Source: Bacteroidales bacterium (lineage in GTDB: Bacteria; Bacteroidota; Bacteroidia; Bacteroidales; UBA3824). Taken from it: a DNA stretch of 6,967 nt. The translations under genes were made by a program, and so were the position numbers. Where the stretch lies: assembly GCA_017543645.1 (NCBI GenBank), contig JAFYFR010000034.1:1-6967 (forward strand), written 5' to 3'. Positions 1 through 4,370 of the stretch are shown here, piece by piece. The notes beneath the pieces are model-generated. The model was not told where the DNA came from. It did no database searches and saw only the letters and a program-made list of their open reading frames with translations. Every line of letters starts with the position of its first letter. Positions within the stretch are counted from its first letter, which is position 1.

Positions 1-1095
1 CCTGAGATTATCGGCAAATATCTTGGCAACACAACTAAGACTGTAATGAGAATTTTCTCGGTGGTGTTGCTTGTGCTTGTAGGCGTAGTGTTTGTAAGCC
101 AACCTGCGGGTCTTTTAGAAAAGATAACGCCCGACTGGATGAACAATACTTTTTGGATAGTGGTGATATTTGCCTACTATCTTGTGGCAACGCTTCTGCC
201 TATCGACAAGGTGATTGGCAAAGTGTATCCTTTGTTTGCTTTCGCATTGATTTTTATGGCTGTGGGAGTGCTGTTTATGATTTTTTGGAACGGTATCGAA
301 CTTCCCGAAATCACCGACGGATTGTCCAACTGCCATCCTCACAAGGATACCACACCTATATTTCCTATAATGTGCATCACAATAGCCTGCGGTGCAATCT
401 CGGGTTTTCATGCCACACAGAGTCCGCTTATGGCGCGTTGTCTCAAAAACGAGAATCTCGGACGCAAGGTGTTTTATGGTGCGATGATTCTCGAAGGTAT
501 TATAGCTATGATTTGGGCAGCCGCCGCCATCTGGTACTACAAGGAGAAAGGGTACGGCGAATCGCAGGCTTCGATTGTATATTTTATAACAGAAACTTGG
601 ATGGGCAGGATTGGTAGCATATTAGCTATGCTTGGCGTTGTGTTTGCTCCGATAACAAGCGGCGACACAGCTCTGCGTAGCGCAAGGCTTATACTTGCCG
701 ACTTTTTCAAAATGGATCAGAGCAAAATGTCAAAACGCTTGCTTATCAGCGTTCCCATATTTATTGCAACTGCCTTGATTATAGCGTATAGTTTAAGCGA
801 TGCTGCCGGATTTAACATTATATGGCGTTATTTTGGATGGAGCAACCAAGCCCTGAGCGTGTTTACATTGTGGGCAATCACTGTTTATATGGTAATCACC
901 AAAAAACCGTGGATAATGGCATTTTTGCCTGCGCTGTTTATGACAATGGTGTGCGCCACATATCTTCTGCTCGCACCCGAATGTCTAAGTCTCGACCATA
1001 CAATAAGTTACATTATTGGCGGAGTAGTTACAATAGCCTTTGCGATAGGATTCTTTGTTTGGAAAGGGAAAAGAAAAGAAACAATTGAGAATTAA
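1..1095 (+). CDS. cstA: CstA-family carbon starvation / peptide or pyruvate transporter, 3' part
   Basis: The reading frame is open from base 1, so the gene enters from the left. 364 residues are visible and, from memory of the short Bacteroidota CstA form (about 470-480 aa), roughly the first 110 are missing; the ATG at 46 is internal. The first visible residues (PEIIGKYLGNTTKTVMRIFS) match a conserved CstA block. Further family hallmarks are GFHATQSPLMARCLKNE (near window residue 138), GDTALRSARLILADFF (near 221) and FGWSNQALS (near 277). About ten hydrophobic membrane segments can be seen, and the protein ends in a short basic cytoplasmic tail. CstA/BtsT proteins are inner-membrane carriers linked to peptide uptake and pyruvate-proton symport; the substrate here cannot be told from sequence. 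The gene converges on the siaB-like gene, with only 29 bp between the two stop codons. No regulatory site is visible because the 5' end is outside the window. Family assignment is firm. Confidence 0.93.
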   Translation, partial: PEIIGKYLGNTTKTVMRIFSVVLLVLVGVVFVSQPAGLLEKITPDWMNNTFWIVVIFAYYLVATLLPIDKVIGKVYPLFAFALIFMAVGVLFMIFWNGIELPEITDGLSNCHPHKDTTPIFPIMCITIACGAISGFHATQSPLMARCLKNENLGRKVFYGAMILEGIIAMIWAAAAIWYYKEKGYGESQASIVYFITETWMGRIGSILAMLGVVFAPITSGDTALRSARLILADFFKMDQSKMSKRLLISVPIFIATALIIAYSLSDAAGFNIIWRYFGWSNQALSVFTLWAITVYMVITKKPWIMAFLPALFMTMVCATYLLLAPECLSLDHTISYIIGGVVTIAFAIGFFVWKGKRKETIEN

Positions 1096-1096
1096 C

Positions 1097-1126
1097 AATT
1101 CTAATTATGAATTATGCATTAGAATT
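1097..1126. terminator. AT-rich inverted repeat at the cstA/siaB convergent junction, possible bidirectional terminator
   Basis: AATTCTAAT (1097-1105) and ATTAGAATT (1118-1126) are perfect reverse complements around a 12-nt loop. A second, overlapping hairpin pairs AGAATT (1088-1093) with AATTCT (1097-1102). The repeat lies exactly where two genes converge, and its right arm runs into the stop codon of the leftward gene. The stem has only one G:C pair and no clean U-tract, so a terminator role is inferred mainly from position. Confidence 0.35.
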
Positions 1127-1134
1127 ATGCATTA
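1109..1134. repeat. Perfect 13-bp tandem duplication
   Basis: GAATTATGCATTA occurs twice with no gap, at 1109-1121 and 1122-1134. The right copy holds the last codons and the stop (TTA on the + strand, 1125-1127) of the leftward siaB-like gene. The left copy lies just after that stop. Because both copies are identical, gaining or losing one leaves the encoded C-terminus unchanged. It looks like a small slippage duplication rather than a mobile element. Confidence 0.8.
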
Positions 1135-1727
1135 AGCATCTCTTCTTCGTCTTGACGGCATATTTCTACTTTTAGGATAAAGTAGTCGGTGCCGTTTACC
1201 GGTATGAATAGATACTCCAACTTGCCGTCGGTTTTGCGGGCAATGTCGATAAGTCCGAGACCTGCGCCGCCACGGTCGGAAATTGTTCCCTCGCGCAACT
1301 GCTTTTTATACATAGCGTTGAGTTCTTCTTTGGTGGCGTTGTTGACACATTCGAGAGCGGAAGTAAGACGTGCAATATCTTTTTTGTTGACCTTGTTGGC
1401 GGTCATGATATAATAAATGCCGTCTTTGCGACCGAGCATAAACAATCCGTTAACAAGGCTGAACTCAGTTTGAAACTCGGTGCTGTGTTTCTGCATATTC
1501 TGCAATATTTCCACAAGCGAGTGATGCACACGACGGCGTACCTGTTTCTGCTCGTTGGAGGTTTCCATCTCCTCCTCGTTCTTTTCGGTGAACATTTTTA
1601 CCACCTGATGGGTAAACTGCCCGATGTAAACTACTGATATACCGTTCTCTATAAGTTCGTCATACAGAGAAAGCACATTGTGCATAAAACTCTTGTCGAG
1701 TTCCATCGAAGGAGATTTTTCGCTCAT
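1125..1727 (-). CDS. SiaB-family protein kinase (DUF6272, GHKL-type)
   Basis: A 200-residue protein of the SiaB family, which is related to anti-sigma-factor-type GHKL kinases. In Pseudomonas aeruginosa, SiaB phosphorylates the STAS-like protein SiaC on a threonine. The ATP-binding N box is seen as VEILQNMQKHS (residues 72-82, with Glu73 and Asn77). The glycine-rich lid is DRGGAGLGLIDIARK (151-165), followed by the family-typical DGKLEY strand. No transmembrane segment or sensor domain is present, so it should be cytosolic. The ATG at 1727 gives the longest product; Met8 is a possible alternative start. A candidate promoter lies 33 bp upstream, so it may be transcribed apart from the MerR and M23 genes behind it. 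SiaB genes usually sit beside a SiaC (DUF1987) gene, but none is visible here. The family call is from recalled similarity; kinase activity and target are inferred. Confidence 0.82.
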   Translation of the reverse strand: MSEKSPSMELDKSFMHNVLSLYDELIENGISVVYIGQFTHQVVKMFTEKNEEEMETSNEQKQVRRRVHHSLVEILQNMQKHSTEFQTEFSLVNGLFMLGRKDGIYYIMTANKVNKKDIARLTSALECVNNATKEELNAMYKKQLREGTISDRGGAGLGLIDIARKTDGKLEYLFIPVNGTDYFILKVEICRQDEEEMLNA

Positions 1728-1759
1728 AATCGTTATGTTTTTATAAAAATATGCAACGC

Positions 1760-1788
1760 AATTTACAAATAATTTGCATTGATGTCAA
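1760..1788 (-). promoter_or_regulatory. Candidate promoter for the SiaB-family gene
   Basis: Read on the minus strand, TTGACA (1783-1788) is followed by a 17-bp spacer and TAAATT (1760-1765). This fits a housekeeping -35/-10 pair and would start transcription near 1753, giving a leader of about 25 nt. The same TAAATTGC stretch is also a partial match to the Bacteroidota -7 box TAnnTTTG, with ATTG 20 bp upstream. A dyad, ATGCAA (1751-1756) with TTGCAT (1774-1779), brackets the -10 and could be an operator. Nothing shows which protein would bind it. Confidence 0.45.
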
Positions 1789-1874
1789 TAGTTTTTTATA
1801 AAAAAACCATAAAATCTTCAGACATTATGCAATAAACGTGCAAAAAACGCCCATACACACAAAAAAGTTGTTTT

Positions 1875-2234
1875 CTACTTCACTTTTTCTATGTTGTCGA
1901 GGCTGTCTCTAAGGTCTACAATCATGGCGCGGATGTTTTTAAGCGACTTAATCACCTCAAAATCAGCATTATTCTTGTCGGTATTGTTCTTGAGATGCTG
2001 TTTTGCGCCGTCGAGAGTCATGCCGCGCTCTTTTACAAGGTGGTATATCTTGTGGAAGTTCTCTACGTCCCTGGGAGTAAAGAGGCGGTTGCCTTTGGCG
2101 TTTTTCTGGGGTTTAATAATGCTGAACTCTTTTTCCCAATACCTTATGAGCGAGGTGTTTACGTCGAACATCTTGGCCACTTCGCCAATTGTGTAAAAGA
2201 GCTTGCCGTTTTTTTCAGTTTCTTCTATTTCCAT
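1875..2234 (-). CDS. MerR-family transcriptional regulator (small, Bacteroidota type)
   Basis: A 119-residue DNA-binding protein. The winged helix-turn-helix occupies residues 14-63: the helix-turn-helix is YTIGEVAKMFDVNTSLIRYW (14-33), and the wing region carries KGNRLFTPRDVENF (47-60). The second MerR helical pair is KERGMTLDGAKQHL (68-81). A short helical, probably coiled-coil dimerisation tail runs from about 91 to 119. There is no effector domain and no cysteine, so it is not a metal- or redox-sensing MerR. Its start (ATG, 2232-2234) lies 27 bp after the stop of the M23 peptidase gene, so the two probably share a transcript. As far as I recall this pairing is common in Bacteroidales. Its target genes are unknown; the neighbouring envelope peptidase or siaB promoter are possibilities only. 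Confidence 0.88.
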   Translation of the reverse strand: MEIEETEKNGKLFYTIGEVAKMFDVNTSLIRYWEKEFSIIKPQKNAKGNRLFTPRDVENFHKIYHLVKERGMTLDGAKQHLKNNTDKNNADFEVIKSLKNIRAMIVDLRDSLDNIEKVK

Positions 2235-2261
2235 GATATAAGAGTTTTGATAATATGTTTG

Positions 2262-3209
2262 TTAGTCGAGGCACAGGCCTCCGTTGTTTGCCATCATTTT
2301 AAGCCGGTGGTATGTTTCGGGATTGATGTCCTCAAAAAAGAAATCTATCGGGTTTACAGGCTTTCCCTGATAATGAATCTCGTAATGCAGATGAGCAGTA
2401 AGCGACTTGCCGGTGTTTCCGGCGAAACCGATAGTCTCTCCGCGCTTAACCTGCCGTCCCACACGCACCACATAGTCGCTCAGATGCGAGTAAACGGTCT
2501 TGAATCCGTTCTGGTGGTCGATGATTATCATCATGCCGTGGTCGCGCTTTTCGCCCACGTATTCCACCCTGCCAAAAGCCGTAGCCCTTATTACAGTGCC
2601 TTTTGGAGCGGCAAAGTCGATTCCCTTGTGCTGCTGCGGTGTTTTGTAAATCGGGTCGAGCTTTTTGCCGTAGCCGTATGCAAGGTATTGAAGATTAGTA
2701 TTTTCCAACGGCATCACCGAAGGAATATACTTAAGGCTGTCCTTGTTCTTCTCCAACATAGCAAAAAGGCTGTTGATAACATCGTCCTCCTGCTTGAGCA
2801 TATCCACCGCGGAGTTGGTGGTTTCGTTGTAATGCTCGGCAATCTTAATCTCGTTGAGCCCCGAATAATTGTAGCTCACCCCGTCGTCGTCGTTGGGCGG
2901 CTCGGTGCGGAATATGGCGCGGTAAATCTCGTTGTCGCGATCCTTGAGGTCGTCAAGCACCACGGAAGTCTGCTCGTAACGCGAGCTGAGCTGATCATGC
3001 ACCTGTCGCAGCATCTCGTTTTCGCGCTCCATTTTTTTCTGATGCGGAGTCTTTATAGTGTAGGATATAGCCAAAAACACTACTAACCCAACGCTCAGAG
3101 CAGCAAGCAGATGGGTTACTACCGACATTATTATTTTCTTTCCTTTCTTCTTGTCGGTTTCCTCAAACGAGAGGGAGTCGGGGTCGAATGTGTACTTATC
3201 GTCTGACAT
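2262..3209 (-). CDS. Membrane-anchored M23 (LytM-type) zinc metallopeptidase
   Basis: A predicted 315-residue cell-wall endopeptidase acting in the periplasm on peptidoglycan cross-links. It has a charged cytoplasmic N-terminus (1-25), one membrane segment (about 26-50) and a charged, probably coiled-coil stretch (about 55-100). A linker follows, then a C-terminal peptidase domain (about 175-290). The zinc and catalytic residues are all present: His194 and Asp198 in HKGIDF, His242 in YSHLSDY, and His273 and His275 in AHLHYEI. It should therefore be an active enzyme, not a degenerate LytM regulator. I chose the ATG at 3209 because the frame can extend to 3380 only through AT-rich sequence with a non-protein-like translation, while MSDDKYTFDPDSLSFEE is a sensible N-terminus and a -7 box lies just upstream. 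It is followed 27 bp later by the MerR gene. The substrate bond cannot be told from sequence. Confidence 0.9.
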   Translation of the reverse strand: MSDDKYTFDPDSLSFEETDKKKGKKIIMSVVTHLLAALSVGLVVFLAISYTIKTPHQKKMERENEMLRQVHDQLSSRYEQTSVVLDDLKDRDNEIYRAIFRTEPPNDDDGVSYNYSGLNEIKIAEHYNETTNSAVDMLKQEDDVINSLFAMLEKNKDSLKYIPSVMPLENTNLQYLAYGYGKKLDPIYKTPQQHKGIDFAAPKGTVIRATAFGRVEYVGEKRDHGMMIIIDHQNGFKTVYSHLSDYVVRVGRQVKRGETIGFAGNTGKSLTAHLHYEIHYQGKPVNPIDFFFEDINPETYHRLKMMANNGGLCLD

Positions 3210-3232
3210 CGTATTTTGTTTTCCGCACAATG

Positions 3233-3240
3233 CAAATTTA
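3233..3240 (-). promoter_or_regulatory. Candidate -7 box for the M23-MerR operon
   Basis: On the minus strand this reads TAAATTTG, a full match to the Bacteroidota -7 consensus TAnnTTTG. It would place the transcript start about 17 nt upstream of the chosen M23 start codon. No good TTTG -33 element is found at the usual distance (about 19-21 bp further upstream), and the same octamer recurs at 3302-3309. The call is therefore tentative. Confidence 0.35.
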
Positions 3241-3432
3241 AGCAAACCATGCGGTATAATTGCATTATTTTTCTTATTTTTACACAAAATTTTATCAATT
3301 GCAAATTTAATTGATATTTTTGAGAAAAATTGTAAAACTGAGAAAAAAAATCTATTTTTAAAACATTGACATACAGACATTTATAAAACAATTAAAAAAA
3401 AATTCCAATAAAAGCGCGAAAAAACAATACGC

Positions 3433-3486
3433 AAAACGTTTTTTTTTGTACCTTTCACGTGGAAAAAAACAAGTGCGTTTGCACTT
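3433..3486. repeat. Three helically spaced short dyads upstream of the sigma-54-like promoter
   Basis: AAAACGTTTT (3433-3442), CACGTG (3456-3461, flanked by TTT and GGAA) and AAGTGC-GTTT-GCACTT (3471-3486) are each palindromic. Their centres lie at about 3437.5, 3458.5 and 3478.5, so 21 and 20 bp apart, close to two turns of B-DNA each. The last ends 4 bp before the -24 element. They could be operator half-sites stacked on one face of the helix, or chance palindromes in AT-rich DNA. Confidence 0.35.
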
Positions 3487-3490
3487 TATT

Positions 3491-3506
3491 TGGCATGATA
3501 AATGCA
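3491..3506 (+). promoter_or_regulatory. Sigma-54 (RpoN) -24/-12 promoter for the STAS-cheY-cheA-cheW operon
   Basis: TGGCATGATAAATGCA matches the sigma-54 consensus TGGCACGnnnnTTGCA at 10 of 12 defined positions. The near-invariant GG (3492-3493) and GC (3504-3505) are exactly 10 bp apart. With that C at -12, transcription would begin at the A at 3517, giving a 40-nt leader to the STAS start codon. No competing housekeeping promoter with a good TTTG / TAnnTTTG pair was found nearby. If real, the operon needs RpoN and an AAA+ enhancer-binding activator, neither encoded in this window. Confidence 0.6.
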
Positions 3507-3556
3507 AAACTTTTTTAGTATAACATCAACCACAGTATGTTCTAACAATAGCAGAG

Positions 3557-3886
3557 ATGGAAATAAAGTTGAAAGTAAACGATGTAAAAAGCCACAAGTG
3601 CGAGTACGACATCACCGGCGAAATATCGGTGCAGAATGTCAGCGCGATAATGGACGAGCTGTCGAAAATTTTGCCCGACTGTACAGATTTGACCATAAAC
3701 CTCAAAAAGACAGAAGGTTTCGACACGGCGGCGTTCCAACTGTTCTATTCTATCAAGAACAGTTTTGTCCGCGACAAGAAACAGCTGAAGGTAACATGCG
3801 ACCTCAGCGACGATACTGTCACACTACTTTCGCACTGCGGTATCGACAACCTTGCCGAAGTGCTCAGCATCGAATCCGCTGCATAA
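3557..3886 (+). CDS. Single-domain STAS protein (anti-sigma-factor antagonist-like)
   Basis: A 109-residue protein made of one STAS domain. The pattern is N-terminal strands (KLKVNDVKSHKCEYDITGEI), a helix (VQNVSAIMDELSKIL), a strand (DLTINLKKTEGF), and then the signature DTAAFQLFYSIKNSF (56-70). In SpoIIAA-like proteins the residue after this Asp is the serine that partner kinases phosphorylate; here it is Thr57. STAS domains act as phosphorylation-controlled partner-switching modules, but the partner here is unknown. It is the first gene of the probable operon, 40 nt after the predicted sigma-54 start and 52 bp before cheY. That position suggests a role in the chemosensory pathway, perhaps docking a kinase, phosphatase or the CheA complex. 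The start codon fixes a domain-length product; no strong ribosome site is seen. An alternative is a lipid-transport MlaB-like STAS, but no mla genes are nearby. Confidence 0.8.
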   Translation: MEIKLKVNDVKSHKCEYDITGEISVQNVSAIMDELSKILPDCTDLTINLKKTEGFDTAAFQLFYSIKNSFVRDKKQLKVTCDLSDDTVTLLSHCGIDNLAEVLSIESAA

Positions 3887-3938
3887 CACACATTTTATAT
3901 ACAACCAAAATAGTAACAAATAAAAACATCATTATATA

Positions 3939-4304
3939 ATGGCAAAAACAATACTGATAGTAGACGATTCTGAAAGCATCAGAGAAGTCGTTAACTTTAC
4001 ATTGCAGAATGCAGGGTTTGAAGTGTTTTCCGCCGGCAACGGTATCGAGGCCAAAGAGTTGTTGGACGGCAGGAACATCGACCTTGTGATTACCGACCTT
4101 CACATGCCCGAAATGGACGGCATTGAACTTATCAAGCATATCAGGGCTACATCCAACTACAACAGAGTGCCGATTCTGTTCCTCACCACCGAGTCGCAGC
4201 TCGCAAAAAAAATCGAGGCAAAAGACGCTGGCGCAACAGGTTGGATCATCAAACCCTTTGTACCTGCCAAACTGCTCGCAGCTATTAGCAAAGTGATACG
4301 CTAA
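3939..4304 (+). CDS. cheY: CheY-type single-domain response regulator
   Basis: A 121-residue receiver domain with no output domain. The acidic pocket is Asp9-Asp10 (ILIVDDSES), the phospho-acceptor is Asp53 (VITDLHMPEMDG), the switch Thr is Thr83 (LFLTTES) and the conserved Lys is Lys105 (IIKPF). The site equivalent to Tyr106 of E. coli CheY is Trp102 (GATGWIIKPF). A Trp here is, as I recall, common in CheY proteins encoded beside CheA in non-enteric operons. It lies between the STAS gene and cheA, so CheA is the obvious phospho-donor. The output is unclear: in a flagellated cell it would bind the motor switch, but no motility gene is visible here. The symbol is given for family and operon position; flagellar control is not implied. 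Confidence 0.92.
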   Translation: MAKTILIVDDSESIREVVNFTLQNAGFEVFSAGNGIEAKELLDGRNIDLVITDLHMPEMDGIELIKHIRATSNYNRVPILFLTTESQLAKKIEAKDAGATGWIIKPFVPAKLLAAISKVIR

Positions 4305-4370
4305 ATTTTTGGCAGCGGTATTTTATCACACCTTATTATTATAACTATAAACCCGAACAGCTTTCAATCA

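Larger units (their letters stand above)
3210..3556. other. Divergent intergenic region between the M23 gene and the chemosensory operon
   Basis: These 347 bp hold no convincing gene; they are very AT-rich, with long A and T runs. The left end carries a candidate leftward -7 box for the M23 gene. The right end carries the sigma-54-like promoter and three short dyads for the rightward operon. TGCAAATTTA occurs twice (3231-3240 and 3300-3309), and AATGCAA (3229-3235) is mirrored by TTGCATT (3260-3266). The middle (about 3310-3430) shows nothing recognisable but would be the natural place for sigma-54 activator binding. Confidence 0.7.

Noticed and set aside
1791..1808. GTTTTTTATAAAAAAAC palindrome between merR and siaB as a terminator
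   Set aside because: The stem is almost purely A:T with no loop, so it would not make a stable intrinsic terminator.
1995..3086. 363-residue open frame on the + strand
   Set aside because: It lies antisense across the MerR and M23 genes, both of which have clear domain motifs. Its translation shows no recognisable family.
3229..3266. AATGCAA / TTGCATT dyad near the M23 start, similar to the one at the siaB promoter
   Set aside because: The arms resemble those at 1751-1779, but the spacing differs (24 against 17 nt). Such hexamers are frequent in AT-rich DNA, so a shared operator is not supported.
3210..3380. N-terminal extension of the M23 gene by 57 residues
   Set aside because: The extension runs through AT-rich sequence and reads as a low-complexity Phe/Lys/Asn-rich peptide. 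The inner ATG at 3209 gives a standard charged N-terminus before the membrane segment and has a -7 box upstream.
3502..3939. 145-residue open frame on the + strand overlapping the STAS gene
   Set aside because: It overlaps the STAS coding region in another frame, has an Arg/Cys-rich composition and begins inside the predicted sigma-54 promoter.
4305..4370. Possible extra promoter or hairpin between cheY and cheA
   Set aside because: TTTTTGGCAGCGG looks faintly like a -24 element, but there is no GC at the required distance. There is also no TAnnTTTG box or good stem, so it is treated as plain spacer.
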